NCBI GenBank assembly: GCA_027923965.1
Contig: AP026969.1
Span: 4,154,001-4,218,000, forward strand
Length of the DNA stretch: 64,000 bases
Direction: 5' to 3'
Source: Comamonadaceae bacterium OS-1
GTDB lineage: Bacteria > Pseudomonadota > Gammaproteobacteria > Burkholderiales > Burkholderiaceae_C
Position numbers and translations under genes: made by a program. The notes beneath the pieces were generated by a model. That model made no database searches. It saw only the letters and a list, made by a program, of their open reading frames with translations, and was not told the origin of the DNA. Positions 1 through 8,627 of the stretch are shown here, piece after piece; within the stretch, counting starts at the first letter, position 1; each line of letters opens with the position of its first letter.

Positions 1-157
1 GATGCCAGCACTGCAGGTCGTAGGCATCCGCATCCGGGTAGACGCAGTTTTGCTCGACCACAAACACCGCCTCGCGCTGCACCATGGCAGCGTGGAATGC
101 CACCGCGCTCAAATCCCCCAGCCGCGCCCACTGGAAGCGCAGCTCAGCCTTTGGCAT
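1..157 (-). CDS. ElaA-like GNAT N-acetyltransferase, N-terminal part
   Basis: Only the first 52 codons are inside the window; the rest lies beyond the left edge. The start is the ATG at 155-157, which overlaps the last 14 bases of htpX, so the two are probably translated together. The visible residues include [12 protein letters not shown] followed by [10 protein letters not shown]. This matches the ElaA branch of the GNAT superfamily, where an R-x-x-V-F-V-V-E-Q-x-C segment is followed by a D-x-x-D motif. ElaA proteins are predicted acetyl-CoA-dependent acetyltransferases of unknown substrate. The acetyl-CoA loop is not visible, so the family call rests on the N-terminus alone. Confidence 0.75.
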   Translation of the reverse strand, partial: MPKAELRFQWARLGDLSAVAFHAAMVQREAVFVVEQNCVYPDADAYDLQCWH

Positions 158-1019
158 TTTGCAGGGCGGCGATGCGTTGCTCGATGGGGGGATGGGTCGA
201 GAACAGCTGGCCAATGCTCCCGGCAATGCCGAAGGCGGCCACACTCTTGGGCAGCTCGGCCGTGTGCAGGCCGCCCAGGCGGGCCAGGGCGTTGATCATC
301 GGCTGGCGGCGGCCCATCAATTGGGCGGCACCGGCATCTGCGCGGAATTCGCGGTGGCGCGAGAACCAGGCAACCACCATGGACGCGGCAAAGCCCAGCA
401 CGATATCCAGCACGATGGTGCTGACGTAATAGCCAATGCCGGGGCCCGAGTTGCGGTCGTCGCCCTTGCGCAAGAAGCTGTCCACCGCGTAGCCGATGAC
501 GCGGCTCAAAAACACCACAAAGGTGTTCATCACGCCCTGGATCAGCGTCATGGTGACCATGTCGCCATTGGCCACGTGGGCGATTTCATGGCCCAGCACG
601 GCCTCGATTTCTTCGTGCGTCATGCCTTGCAGCAGGCCGGTGGACACAGCCACCAGGGCCGAGTTCTTGAACGCGCCGGTGGCAAAGGCGTTGGGGTCGC
701 CGTCAAAAATGCCGACTTCGGGCATGCCGATCTGGGCCTTGTCGGCCAGGCGGCGCACGGTGTCGATGATCCAGGCCTCGTCGGCGTTTTGCGGCTGGGT
801 GATGACGCGCACGCCCGAAGTCCATTTGGCCATGGGCTTGCTGATCAGCAGCGAAATGATCGCCCCGCCAAAGCCCATCACCAGCGCAAAACCCAGCAGC
901 GCGCCCAGGTTCAGCCCGTTGGCCGTGAGGTAGCGGTTGACCCCCAGCAGGCTGGCGACCACGCCCAGCACGGTGACGACCAGCACGTTGGTCAGGATGA
1001 ATAAAAGGATGCGTTTCAT
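144..1019 (-). CDS. htpX: Membrane zinc metalloprotease HtpX
   Basis: HtpX is an inner-membrane M48 metalloprotease that helps FtsH degrade damaged membrane proteins, with its active site on the cytoplasmic side. The predicted 291-residue protein starts with two hydrophobic segments (about 4-26 and 39-60). It then has the zinc-binding HEIAH motif at about 144-148 and, after two more hydrophobic stretches, a downstream EFRAD segment that supplies the third zinc ligand. The ATG at 1017-1019 is preferred over a TTG four codons upstream because canonical HtpX begins MKR. A near-perfect sigma-32 promoter sits just upstream, in line with the heat-shock control known for this family. An ElaA-like gene overlaps its 3' end. 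Confidence 0.97.
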   Translation of the reverse strand: MKRILLFILTNVLVVTVLGVVASLLGVNRYLTANGLNLGALLGFALVMGFGGAIISLLISKPMAKWTSGVRVITQPQNADEAWIIDTVRRLADKAQIGMPEVGIFDGDPNAFATGAFKNSALVAVSTGLLQGMTHEEIEAVLGHEIAHVANGDMVTMTLIQGVMNTFVVFLSRVIGYAVDSFLRKGDDRNSGPGIGYYVSTIVLDIVLGFAASMVVAWFSRHREFRADAGAAQLMGRRQPMINALARLGGLHTAELPKSVAAFGIAGSIGQLFSTHPPIEQRIAALQNAKG

Positions 1020-1050
1020 AGGGGGTCCCAAGAAAATGATTGCGGGTTAG

Positions 1051-1076
1051 ATGGGGCTTTTGTAAAGAAGTTCAAG
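1051..1076 (-). promoter_or_regulatory. Sigma-32 heat-shock promoter of htpX
   Basis: Read on the minus strand, the sequence is CTTGAA (1076-1071), a 14-base spacer, then CCCCAT (1056-1051) followed by CTA. This matches the RpoH consensus CTTGAA-N13/14-CCCCATNT at essentially every position. The predicted transcript start is near 1044, giving a leader of about 25 bases before the htpX ATG at 1019. Confidence 0.85.
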
Positions 1077-1087
1077 CCACAGAACGC

Positions 1088-1813
1088 CTACGCGCGCGGT
1101 GGGCGGAAGACCTGGGCATCGGCATAAAAGCCGGGGGCGGCATTGTCGGCGCACCAACCCGGCACGCCCAGCACCGGCAAGGGCAGAAATGGCTTGCTGC
1201 CGAGGTGGGCAGCGCTGAGCTGCGCTGCGATGGCCGCGTCCAGCCCCACTACAGAATTTATAGCTGCTTGTGCGCAGTAGACGTGCGCAGTGATCGGTTT
1301 TCTTGGAGAAACCAGTTTTTCCAGCAGGGCGTGGCCAAACAGCACTAGTTGGGCCTGCGCCCACAGAGGTCGCAGGGTAACGAACAGCCGCTGCCAGTCG
1401 CGCACCCGCAAGGCATCCCACAGCGCGGGCGGGGCAATCAGGAAGGCTGCGTTCTCGTCGAACACCGTCAGCGCATCGCGCACCGGGCCGCGCAGAGGCC
1501 GCACGCCATCGGCGGCAATCTGCGCCGCCTGTAGCTGGTTGAGCCGGATTTTGGTCTGCGGAAAATGGTGCCAGCACAGGCCGTTGAAGAAGTCGTGCAG
1601 GTTGTCGCGGCTGGGGCACTGGCGGGTGTGGAAGATGAAGTGCTCATAGGCCTCGCCGGGCGGCAGCGCGGACTGGGGCACGAACTGCACCGGTGCGGGC
1701 GCGGCGGCGTTCAGGGCCGCGGCAACGCCAAGATGGGCCTGCGCCGCCACCGCCTGGCCCACCGTGCGGTACGGGGCCAGCCAAGGGACGGACCAGTCCA
1801 CCGCAGGCAGCAT
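1088..1813 (-). CDS. DUF3025 domain protein
   Basis: This 241-residue protein matches what I recall of the DUF3025 family, found in beta- and gamma-proteobacteria and of unknown function. It is rich in Trp, Phe and His (HDFFNGLCWHHFPQTK near residue 73) and has no signal peptide or transmembrane helix. Its ATG overlaps the pyrC stop codon in a TGATG arrangement, so translation is probably coupled to pyrC. Residues about 170-188 are encoded by a copy of the dispersed ~48 bp palindrome described elsewhere in this window, read in frame, so that stretch is probably an insertion relative to orthologues. I cannot assign a reaction. Confidence 0.8.
   Translation of the reverse strand: MLPAVDWSVPWLAPYRTVGQAVAAQAHLGVAAALNAAAPAPVQFVPQSALPPGEAYEHFIFHTRQCPSRDNLHDFFNGLCWHHFPQTKIRLNQLQAAQIAADGVRPLRGPVRDALTVFDENAAFLIAPPALWDALRVRDWQRLFVTLRPLWAQAQLVLFGHALLEKLVSPRKPITAHVYCAQAAINSVVGLDAAIAAQLSAAHLGSKPFLPLPVLGVPGWCADNAAPGFYADAQVFRPPRA
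1255..1303 (+). repeat. Dispersed ~48 bp palindrome, copy 1 (inside DUF3025)
   Basis: The left arm reads TTATAGCTGCTTGTGCGCA and the right arm is a diverged GTGCGCAGTGATCGGTTTT. This is the same family as the copies listed at 12278, 20104, 32461, 35014, 35470, 36388, 49355, 52784, 58899, 60480 and 63146. It lies wholly within the DUF3025 gene and keeps the frame open. Confidence 0.6.
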
Positions 1814-2865
1814 CAGCCCACAAGCTTCCAGGGCAGGGCCTCACCCGCGCGCAGGGGTTTGAGTTGGGCGTCGCCAAAGGCGAAGCTGTCGGGCGGGGTC
1901 CAGCTCTCGCGGGCCAGGGTGATGGTGCCGGTGTTGCGCGGCAGGCTGTAAAAAGCGGGGCCATTGAAGCTGGCGAAGGCTTCCAGCTTATCCAGCGCAC
2001 CGGCGTTGTCGAAGGCTTCGGCGTACATCTCGATGGCGGCGTGGGCCGTGTAGCAACCGGCGCAGCCCGAGGCGTGCTCTTTGAGGTGGGTGGCGTGGGG
2101 CGCGCTGTCGGTGCCCAGGAAGAATTTGGCGCTGCCGCTGGTGGCGGCTTCGACCAGGGCCAGGCGGTGGGTTTCGCGTTTCAGCACCGGCAGGCAGTAG
2201 TAGTGCGGGCGGATGCCACCGGTGAAGATGGCATTGCGGTTGTACAGCAGGTGGTGGGCGGTGAGGGTGGCGGCGGTAAATGCATCGGCATCGCGCACGT
2301 ACTGGGCGGCTTCACGCGTGGTGATGTGCTCGAACACAATTTTCAGCTCGGGGAAGTCGCGGCGCAGCGGGATCAGTTGCTGGTCGATGAAGGCGGCTTC
2401 GCGGTCGAACAGGTCGATGTCGGCACTGGTTACTTCGCCGTGCACCAGCAGCAGCATGTCGGCGCGCTGCATGGCTTCCAGCGTCTTGTAGATCTTGCGC
2501 AGGTCGGTCACGCCCGCGTCGCTGTTGGTGGTGGCACCGGCGGGGTAGAGCTTGGCAGCCACCACGCCTGCGGCCTTGGCACGGGCGATCTCGTCGGGCG
2601 GCAGGCTGTCCGTCAGGTACAGCGTCATCAGCGGCTCGAAGGCCATGCCCTCGGGAACCGCTTGCAGGATGCGGTCGCGGTAGGCCAGGACCTGGGCGGT
2701 GCTGGTCACGGGCGGGCGCAGGTTCGGCATGATGATGGCGCGGCCAAACTGGGCGGCAGTGTGCGGCACGACAGTGTGCAGGGCCTCGCCGTCGCGCACG
2801 TGCAGGTGCCAGTCGTCGGGGCGGGTCATCGTCAGGGAGGTGGTGAGGGTGGTGGCTGGAGTCAT
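1813..2865 (-). CDS. pyrC: Dihydroorotase (type II)
   Basis: PyrC catalyses reversible cyclisation of N-carbamoyl-aspartate to dihydroorotate, the third step of pyrimidine synthesis. The 350-residue prediction matches the short E. coli type (about 348). It shows the zinc-binding HLH pair ([10 protein letters not shown], His20 and His22), the lysine that becomes carboxylated in [15 protein letters not shown] (about residue 105), and further metal-ligand regions in LLVHGE, IVFEHIT and the late FLGTDSAPH (Asp). I chose the ATG at 2863-2865. A start 12 codons downstream (MTRPDD) is equally close to the usual N-terminus, and neither has a strong ribosome-binding site. DUF3025 follows with a one-base overlap. 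Confidence 0.97.
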   Translation of the reverse strand: MTPATTLTTSLTMTRPDDWHLHVRDGEALHTVVPHTAAQFGRAIIMPNLRPPVTSTAQVLAYRDRILQAVPEGMAFEPLMTLYLTDSLPPDEIARAKAAGVVAAKLYPAGATTNSDAGVTDLRKIYKTLEAMQRADMLLLVHGEVTSADIDLFDREAAFIDQQLIPLRRDFPELKIVFEHITTREAAQYVRDADAFTAATLTAHHLLYNRNAIFTGGIRPHYYCLPVLKRETHRLALVEAATSGSAKFFLGTDSAPHATHLKEHASGCAGCYTAHAAIEMYAEAFDNAGALDKLEAFASFNGPAFYSLPRNTGTITLARESWTPPDSFAFGDAQLKPLRAGEALPWKLVG

Positions 2866-2896
2866 GGGAGGAATTGTCGCATTGCATGTTCGGGGC

Positions 2897-2938
2897 AAAA
2901 AAAATCCTCCGAAACCATGAGAGGCCTCGGAGGATTTT
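2897..2938 (-). terminator. Rho-independent terminator after gltL
   Basis: A perfect 12 bp stem (2901-2912 paired with 2927-2938, arm TCGGAGGATTTT) encloses a 14-base loop. On the minus strand it is followed by an eight-base T run. It ends the gltIJKL transcript and separates it from pyrC. Confidence 0.9.
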
Positions 2939-2954
2939 CTGGTGGCAACAACGA

Positions 2955-3692
2955 TCAGTGCGCCAGGATCTTGTTCAGGAAATCCTTGGTGCGCGGCTGG
3001 CGGTTTTCGGGGTGGCTGAAGAACTCGTCCTTGGAGCAGTCTTCCAGAATCTTGCCGCCCACGTCAATAAAGATCACACGGCTGGCGACCTTGCGCGCAA
3101 AACCCATTTCGTGGGTCACGCACATCATGGTCATGCCTTCTTTGGCCAGGGTGACCATCACGTCCAGCACTTCGCCGACCATTTCGGGGTCGAGTGCCGA
3201 GGTGGGTTCGTCGAACAGCATGACCATCGGGTCCATGCTCAGTGCCCGTGCAATCGCCACGCGCTGCTGCTGCCCGCCGGAGAGTTGGCCCGGGAACTTG
3301 TCCTTGTGCGCCATCAGGCCCACGCGGTCCAGCATCTTCAGGCCACGCACCTTGGCATCTTCGGGCGTGCGGTTCAGCACCTTGATCTGCGCCAGGGTCA
3401 GGTTTTCGGTGACCGACAGGTGCGGGAACAGCTCAAAGTGCTGGAACACCATGCCGACGCGGCTGCGCAGCTTGGGCAAATCGGTCTTGGGGTCGTGCAG
3501 GGCAATGCCGTCCACAAAGATTTCGCCCTTCTGGAAGGGCTCGAGTGCGTTGACGGTCTTGATCAGGGTGGACTTGCCCGAGCCCGACGGGCCGCACACC
3601 ACCACCACGTCACCCTTTTTGATGCTGACGTTGCAGTTGTTGAGCACCTGCACAGGGCCATACCACTTGGATACGTTTTTAATTTCAATCAT
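2955..3692 (-). CDS. gltL: Glutamate/aspartate ABC importer, ATPase subunit
   Basis: This is the cytoplasmic ATPase of a polar amino acid importer. The 245-residue protein has Walker A (GPSGSGKST, about 34-42), the signature LSGGQQQ, Walker B ([12 protein letters not shown]) and an H-loop in CVTHEM. It is close in length to E. coli GltL (241). The ATG at 3690-3692 has a clear GAGGAG ribosome site eight bases upstream. It lies last in the gltI-gltJ-gltK-gltL transcript, 32 bases after gltK, and is followed by a strong terminator. Related ATPases (GlnQ, AatP) look alike; the Glt assignment comes from the order and sequence of its neighbours. Confidence 0.93.
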   Translation of the reverse strand: MIEIKNVSKWYGPVQVLNNCNVSIKKGDVVVVCGPSGSGKSTLIKTVNALEPFQKGEIFVDGIALHDPKTDLPKLRSRVGMVFQHFELFPHLSVTENLTLAQIKVLNRTPEDAKVRGLKMLDRVGLMAHKDKFPGQLSGGQQQRVAIARALSMDPMVMLFDEPTSALDPEMVGEVLDVMVTLAKEGMTMMCVTHEMGFARKVASRVIFIDVGGKILEDCSKDEFFSHPENRQPRTKDFLNKILAH

Positions 3693-3724
3693 ATTTAACT
3701 CCTCGGCTCGAATGACGGTGCTTG

Positions 3725-4411
3725 TTAGCGAATGATGGCAATCTTGGCTTGCAGCTTCTTGACGACGTAAGAAAGGCCGAAGCACAGCGCAAAGTACACC
3801 ACGGCAGCCAGCAGATAGGCCTCTTCCGGACGGCCGTACAGCTTGCCTGCAGTGGTGAAGCCCTTGAGCAAATCGTAGGCACCAATGGCGTAGACCAGTG
3901 AGGTGTCCTGGAACAGGATGATGGTCTGTGTCAGCAGCACCGGCAGCATGTTACGGAAGGCCTGCGGCAGGATCACCAGCTTCATGTTCTGGCCGTAGGT
4001 CATGCCCAAGGCCTGGCCCGCATGGACCTGGCCCCGCGGAATCGACTGGATACCCGCACGCATGATTTCACTGAAGTAGGCCGCCTCAAAGGCAATGAAC
4101 GTGATGGCCGCCGAGTACTCCGAGCGGTAGTTGGCGCCATCGGGCAGGTAGCTGTAGAACGAGCTAGGCACCAGCAGGAAGAACCACAGAATCACCATCA
4201 CCAGCGGAATCGACCGCATCACGTTGACATAGATGGTGGCGGGCCACATCAGTAGTTTGACACCCGACAAGCGCATCAGAGCCAGCACCGTGCCCAGCAA
4301 AATACCGCCCACGGTGGCCACCGCCGTGAGCTCGATGCTGAAGAAGAAGCCCTTCTGCACGAACTTGCTGATGATCTCCCAGCTGAAAAAGGAAAGGTCT
4401 AGTCCGCCCAT
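3725..4411 (-). CDS. gltK: Glutamate/aspartate ABC importer, permease GltK
   Basis: This is one of two inner-membrane permease subunits of a HisM-type amino acid importer. The 228-residue protein has about five hydrophobic segments and the EAA loop that docks on the ATPase ([23 protein letters not shown]). The start MGGLDLSFF is preferred because a GGGGGA ribosome site precedes it and it follows the gltJ stop codon by one base. It pairs with GltJ to form the pore and sits between gltJ and gltL in the operon. Confidence 0.92.
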   Translation of the reverse strand: MGGLDLSFFSWEIISKFVQKGFFFSIELTAVATVGGILLGTVLALMRLSGVKLLMWPATIYVNVMRSIPLVMVILWFFLLVPSSFYSYLPDGANYRSEYSAAITFIAFEAAYFSEIMRAGIQSIPRGQVHAGQALGMTYGQNMKLVILPQAFRNMLPVLLTQTIILFQDTSLVYAIGAYDLLKGFTTAGKLYGRPEEAYLLAAVVYFALCFGLSYVVKKLQAKIAIIR

Positions 4412-4412
4412 A

Positions 4413-5129
4413 TCAGTGTCCCCCGCCCGTACCACCCGCGACAATGAAGCCCGGAATCTGCATTTTTTTCTCGACAAACGCCATCACGCGGTTGACCGCG
4501 AAGGCCGACGCCGCATACAGCACCGTCACCCCCAGGTAGATTTCGATCCCCCGCGAGGTCTCTTCCTGGGCCTGCATGGCGAACATGGTCAGCTCGGAGA
4601 TCGACACCGCGAACGCCACCGATGAGTTCTTCAACAGATTCATCGACTCGCTGGTCAGCGGCGGAAAGATGATGCGAAACGCCATCGGCAGGATCACATA
4701 ACGGTAGGTTTGTGCGGTCGAAAACCCCATCGCCATACCGGCATAGCGCTGGCCCTTGGGCAGCGCCTGGATGCCCGCGCGCACCTGCTCGGCAATCCGC
4801 GCCGAGGTAAAGAAGCCCAGCGACATGACCACCAGGGCAAAGCCAGGCACTTTCTGCATGGCCGGGAATATTTTGGGCACCACAAAGTACCAGATGAAGA
4901 TCTGGACCAGCAAGGGAATATTGCGGAACAGCTCGACCCACGCATTGGCAAAACGCACAGCCCATGGGCTATTGGGCAAGGTGCGCAAAGTGCCCATCAA
5001 GGCCCCCACCGCCATGGAGACGACCCAGGAACAACCGGCGACCGCCAGTGTCCAGCGCCATGCCTCCAGCATCCACTGCAGATAGGTACGCCCACTGCCG
5101 TCATCATTGAGAAATACCTGCCAATCCAT
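4413..5129 (-). CDS. gltJ: Glutamate/aspartate ABC importer, permease GltJ
   Basis: This is the second permease of the glutamate/aspartate importer. The 238-residue protein has an extended N-terminus before its first membrane helix, the pattern ELFRNIPLLVQIFIWYFVVP, and the EAA-type loop EQVRAGIQALPKGQRYAGMAMG. The ATG at 5127-5129 (MDWQVFLNDDG) has GGAG ten bases upstream; longer in-frame starts lack this. An attenuating terminator lies between gltI and this gene, so it should be expressed below the level of the binding protein. Confidence 0.92.
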   Translation of the reverse strand: MDWQVFLNDDGSGRTYLQWMLEAWRWTLAVAGCSWVVSMAVGALMGTLRTLPNSPWAVRFANAWVELFRNIPLLVQIFIWYFVVPKIFPAMQKVPGFALVVMSLGFFTSARIAEQVRAGIQALPKGQRYAGMAMGFSTAQTYRYVILPMAFRIIFPPLTSESMNLLKNSSVAFAVSISELTMFAMQAQEETSRGIEIYLGVTVLYAASAFAVNRVMAFVEKKMQIPGFIVAGGTGGGH

Positions 5130-5193
5130 AACGCTCTCCATCCAGAAATATGCCACCCCGGCCCGGGGCAATGTTGTGCAATGCCCCATTGGC

Positions 5194-5232
5194 AAATAAA
5201 AACCCCGCCTCTGGGATTGTGAGGCGGGGTTT
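5194..5232 (-). terminator. Terminator between gltI and gltJ
   Basis: A perfect 12 bp stem (5200-5211 with 5221-5232, arm GAGGCGGGGTTT) with a nine-base loop is followed on the minus strand by TTTATTT. It sits inside the operon, between the binding protein and the first permease. Such terminators let part of transcription through and keep periplasmic binding protein in excess. Confidence 0.85.
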
Positions 5233-5247
5233 CATGCATCCGATAAC

Positions 5248-6147
5248 TTACTTTTTAGCGTAATCTTCTGCTGGCTTGTCGTTCAAGTTGGCCCAGGCCG
5301 CCTTGGTCGCGTCGCTGGCGGGCAGGCCGACCTTGACGTTCTTGGGCGGGATGGGTTGCATGAACCACTTGTCATACAGCTTGGCCATTTCGCCCGTCTT
5401 GACCATGCCGGCGATGGTGTCGTCGGCCAGTTTCTTGAAGGCCGGGTCGTCCTTGCGCAGCATGATGGCAATCGGCTCCACGCTCAGCACTTCGCCCACG
5501 ATCTTGAAATCAGCAGGGTTTTTGGAGGTGGAGATGTTGCCCGCCAGGATCTGGCCGTCCATCACGAAGGCATCGGCGCGGCCGGATTCCAGCAGCAAGA
5601 AGCTGTCGGCATGGTCCTTGCCGAACACTTCCTTGAAGTCCACGCCGGTGGCGCGTTCGTTCTTGCGCAGCAACTGCACAGAGGTGGTGCCCGTGGTGGT
5701 CGCCACGTTTTTGCCGTTCAGCTGGGCAATCGAGGTGATGCCCGAGTTGGCCTTGACCGCAATGCGCACTTCTTCCACGTAGACGGTGTTGGCAAAGGCC
5801 ACGTCTTTTTGGCGAGTGGCGTTGTTGGTGGTAGAGCCGCACTCCAGATCCACGGTGCCGTTTTGCACCAGGGGAATACGGTTTTGCGAAGTCACCAATT
5901 GGTATTTGATGTCCAGTTTTTTACCAACGGTTTTTTCCAGATTGGCGATGATGTGCTGGCACACGTCGTAGTGGAAACCGGTGTATTTACCGTCACCCAA
6001 GGTGAACGCAAGCGCGCCTGAAGAATCCCGTACGCCCATGGTGATGGTGCCGGAAGCCTTGACCTTGGCAATGGTGTCGGATGCTTGTGCAAACGCGCCA
6101 CCAGCGGCTAAAGCAGCCACAGCAAAGGCGAGCAAATGTTTCTTCAT
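5248..6147 (-). CDS. gltI: Glutamate/aspartate-binding periplasmic protein
   Basis: This is the solute-binding component of the Glt importer. The 299-residue protein opens with a Sec signal (MKKHLLAFAVAALAAGGAFA, cleavage near residue 20). The mature part has family-3 motifs: KASGTITMGVRDSSGALAF at its start, VDLECGSTTNNATRQKDVAFAN in the first lobe, and VATTTGTTSVQLLR in the hinge and second lobe. TTGGAG precedes the ATG. The CGSTTN region is typical of the GltI/GluB ligand pocket for acidic amino acids. It is first in its operon, with a terminator after it that should raise its level over the permeases. Confidence 0.95.
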   Translation of the reverse strand: MKKHLLAFAVAALAAGGAFAQASDTIAKVKASGTITMGVRDSSGALAFTLGDGKYTGFHYDVCQHIIANLEKTVGKKLDIKYQLVTSQNRIPLVQNGTVDLECGSTTNNATRQKDVAFANTVYVEEVRIAVKANSGITSIAQLNGKNVATTTGTTSVQLLRKNERATGVDFKEVFGKDHADSFLLLESGRADAFVMDGQILAGNISTSKNPADFKIVGEVLSVEPIAIMLRKDDPAFKKLADDTIAGMVKTGEMAKLYDKWFMQPIPPKNVKVGLPASDATKAAWANLNDKPAEDYAKK

Positions 6148-6294
6148 GAAAACTCCAAGGTAAATGATAAGAACTACTTAACGCAAATTTTAAAGAAACA
6201 GACGCAAGGGATAACCCTCGCGCCCGCTCTTGGTGCACGCAGAGGGATCGAAAACCTTCGACTCCCCCACGCTATGCAGACTTTGTGCCTGCAC

Positions 6295-6331
6295 AAAAAA
6301 CAGGCTACTCCGGCTTCACCACCATAGCCTG
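6295..6331 (-). terminator. Terminator after the second binding-protein gene
   Basis: A 7 bp stem (CAGGCTA 6301-6307 with TAGCCTG 6325-6331) overlaps the end of the coding sequence. On the minus strand it is followed by six T residues (6300-6295). It probably ends the dctA transcript. Confidence 0.7.
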
Positions 6332-7198
6332 AAAAATCGTGACCAGTTGCGGGCTCATGGGCAGATTGATGCTGACACCCGAGGGCAAGCGGCGCAAAAA
6401 CCACCGGGTGTAGAAGCGGGACAAATCGCCATCTTCGGCCAATGTGGCAAAGGTTTTGGTCACGACTTCTGCCAACGGTGCATCCCCTTTGCGGTACATG
6501 ATGCCGTAAGGTTCGTACGACAGAAATTCGCCGACCACAGCGTAGTCTGCCTGGGCCTTGTTTTGCGCCAACAGCCCGTACAGCAGGACATCGTCCGTGG
6601 CGAAAGCGTCGACCTTGCCCGATGCCAATTGGGCGAATGATTCGGCATGGTCGCGCGACACCACCAGCTGCAGATTGAGCTTGAATTTATCGGACAGCTC
6701 GCGCAACGTCTTCTCGTTGGTGGTGCCGGCCGTCACGCCCACGCGCTTGCCTACCAGGTCCCGGAACGACTTGACCGGCGAGCCATTTTTGACCATCAGC
6801 TTGGTGCCGGACACAAAGGTGGTGGGCGAAAAACCCACCACTTTTTGCCGCTCCAGGTTGCTGGTGGTGGAGCCGCATTCCAGATCCACCTGGCCCGAAG
6901 TGACCGCATTGAAGCGTGTCTCGGACGTGACAGGCTGCCACTTGATCAGCAGCTCGCGACCGATTTCTTCGCCAATCGCATCGACGAGCGACCGGCAGAT
7001 GTCGATCGCATAGCCAATCGGTTCACCACGCGCCGACACGTAAGAAAAAGGAATCGACGCGTCACGGTAGCCGATAGTGACCGCTCCGGTCTCGTGGGCC
7101 TTTTTCAGCACGCCGGTCAATGCCTGGGCATGCGCCGTACAGGCCAGCCACACAGACAGCAACCCGGCGGCGAGAGGCTTGATCCAAGGGGTACGCAT
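6305..7198 (-). CDS. Second family-3 amino-acid-binding protein (GltI paralogue)
   Basis: This 297-residue protein is a clear paralogue of gltI: signal peptide ending CTAHAQA (about residue 25), then GAVTIGYRDASIPFSY, VDLECGSTTSNLERQKVVGFS and VGVTAGTTNEKTLREL. It has no permease or ATPase next to it. Its ATG follows the dctA stop after three bases, so it is co-transcribed with the dicarboxylate symporter. It either delivers acidic amino acids to the nearby GltJKL permease or acts as a periplasmic sensor ligand. That role is inference; the fold and family are clear. Confidence 0.88.
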   Translation of the reverse strand: MRTPWIKPLAAGLLSVWLACTAHAQALTGVLKKAHETGAVTIGYRDASIPFSYVSARGEPIGYAIDICRSLVDAIGEEIGRELLIKWQPVTSETRFNAVTSGQVDLECGSTTSNLERQKVVGFSPTTFVSGTKLMVKNGSPVKSFRDLVGKRVGVTAGTTNEKTLRELSDKFKLNLQLVVSRDHAESFAQLASGKVDAFATDDVLLYGLLAQNKAQADYAVVGEFLSYEPYGIMYRKGDAPLAEVVTKTFATLAEDGDLSRFYTRWFLRRLPSGVSINLPMSPQLVTIFQAMVVKPE

Positions 7199-7201
7199 GA
7201 T

Positions 7202-8497
7202 TTAGGCGCGGGCCGAAGCGGTCAAAGCGGCATCCATGGCGCGGGCATTCACCTCGGCAGCGGCTTCAGGAATCAGCTCGCCTTCCCATTTGGCGACCAC
7301 GGCGGTGGCAATGGAGTTGCCCACCGCGTTGGTGGCAGAGCGACCCATGTCCAGGAAGGTGTCCACGCCCAGAATCAGCAGCAAACCGGCTTCGGGAATG
7401 CTGAACTGGTTCAGTGTGGCGGCAATCACCACCAGCGAGGCACGGGGCACACCGGCCATGCCTTTGGAGGTCATCATCAGAATCAGGAGCATGGTGATCT
7501 GGGTGGACAGGGGCAAATGGATGCCGTAGGCTTGGGCAATGAACAAGGTGGCGAAGGTGCAGTACATCATGGAGCCGTCCAGATTGAACGAGTAGCCCAT
7601 GGGCATGACGAAGCTGGAGATCTTGCGCTTGACGCCAAAGCGGTCCAGTGCGTCCAGAATCTTGGGGTAGGCCGCCTCCGAGCTGGCAGTGGCGAAAGAC
7701 AGCAAAAAGGCCTCCTTGATCAGCACCAGCAGCTTGAACACGCGTGGGCCCAGGAACACATAACCCGCAAAAATCAGCACGCCCCACAGCAGGAACAAGC
7801 CCAGGTAGAAGTCGCCCATGAAGACGGCAAACTTCAGCAAAATGCCCAGCCCGTTGACGGCCACGGTGGCAGCCATGGCGGCCAGCACGGCCAGAGGGGC
7901 CAGCTTCATGACATAGCCGGTGATCTTCAGCATCACATGGGCCAGCTCGTCGATGGCACTCACCAGCACCTTGGCCTTGTCGCCCAGCGACGCCATGGCC
8001 ACGCCAAAGAACATGGAGAACACCACGATCTGCAAGATTTCATTGTTGGCCATGGCTTCCGCGAACGACTTGGGCACCAGATGGCTGACAAAGTCTTTCA
8101 GGGTGAACTTGGACGTGGCCAAACCGGCCGACGCACCAATATCGGGCAATGGCAAGCCCAGGTTCTCACCGGGTTTCAACAGGTTGGCCATGACCAGGCC
8201 CAACACCAGCGAAATGAGCGAAGCCGTTACAAACCAGCCCAGCGCCTTGCCAAACACCCGCCCCACCGACGCGGCATCGCCCATGTGCGCAATGCCGACC
8301 ACCAGGGTCGAGAACACCAGCGGCGCAATCAGCATCTTGATCAGACGCAGAAAAATGTCCGACATGATGGAGATGTAGCCCGCGATTTCGCTGGCGGCTT
8401 TTTTGTCGGGGAAACTGGTGAACACCATGTAACCCACCAGGATACCCAGCACCATGGCTAGCAGGATGGTGACTGCGGCCGGCATTTTTTTCTTCAT
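7202..8497 (-). CDS. dctA: C4-dicarboxylate/amino acid:cation symporter (DctA family)
   Basis: This inner-membrane secondary transporter (SLC1/DAACS family) is predicted to import succinate, fumarate, malate or aspartate with protons or sodium. The 431-residue protein shows the family pattern of about eight helices with two re-entrant loops, the serine-rich SFATASSEAAYPKIL, the GYSFNLDGSMMY helix and the TSKGMAGVPRASLVV loop. GAGAGGAAGAG precedes the ATG. It lies between aspA and a binding-protein gene, so aspartate uptake and deamination to fumarate make biochemical sense here. DctA and GltP/GltT-type carriers are hard to separate by eye. Confidence 0.9.
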   Translation of the reverse strand: MKKKMPAAVTILLAMVLGILVGYMVFTSFPDKKAASEIAGYISIMSDIFLRLIKMLIAPLVFSTLVVGIAHMGDAASVGRVFGKALGWFVTASLISLVLGLVMANLLKPGENLGLPLPDIGASAGLATSKFTLKDFVSHLVPKSFAEAMANNEILQIVVFSMFFGVAMASLGDKAKVLVSAIDELAHVMLKITGYVMKLAPLAVLAAMAATVAVNGLGILLKFAVFMGDFYLGLFLLWGVLIFAGYVFLGPRVFKLLVLIKEAFLLSFATASSEAAYPKILDALDRFGVKRKISSFVMPMGYSFNLDGSMMYCTFATLFIAQAYGIHLPLSTQITMLLILMMTSKGMAGVPRASLVVIAATLNQFSIPEAGLLLILGVDTFLDMGRSATNAVGNSIATAVVAKWEGELIPEAAAEVNARAMDAALTASARA

Positions 8498-8589
8498 GTC
8501 TCTTCCTCTCGAAATGTGGAGTCCACCAAGGGACTATCGCCAAAAACTATATACAAACTCCAGTGCATCGGAATAGTGAATGCCCCGAT

Positions 8590-8608
8590 TTGCACAAAAA
8601 TAGTGCAA
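8590..8608 (-). promoter_or_regulatory. Candidate NtrC-type operator upstream of dctA
   Basis: The sequence TTGCACAAAAATAGTGCAA is an inverted repeat. Its 17-base core fits TGCAC-N7-GTGCA, the NtrC enhancer pattern. It lies in the 130-base gap between the aspA stop and dctA, about 95 bases before the dctA start. I did not find a convincing sigma-54 promoter after it, so control by NtrC is tentative. Confidence 0.45.
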
Positions 8609-8627
8609 GCATTTTGTATGCCATCTC

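Noticed and set aside
84..1004. Long open frame on the plus strand opposite htpX
   Set aside because: It is a GC-rich shadow of htpX with no ribosome site or recognisable family.
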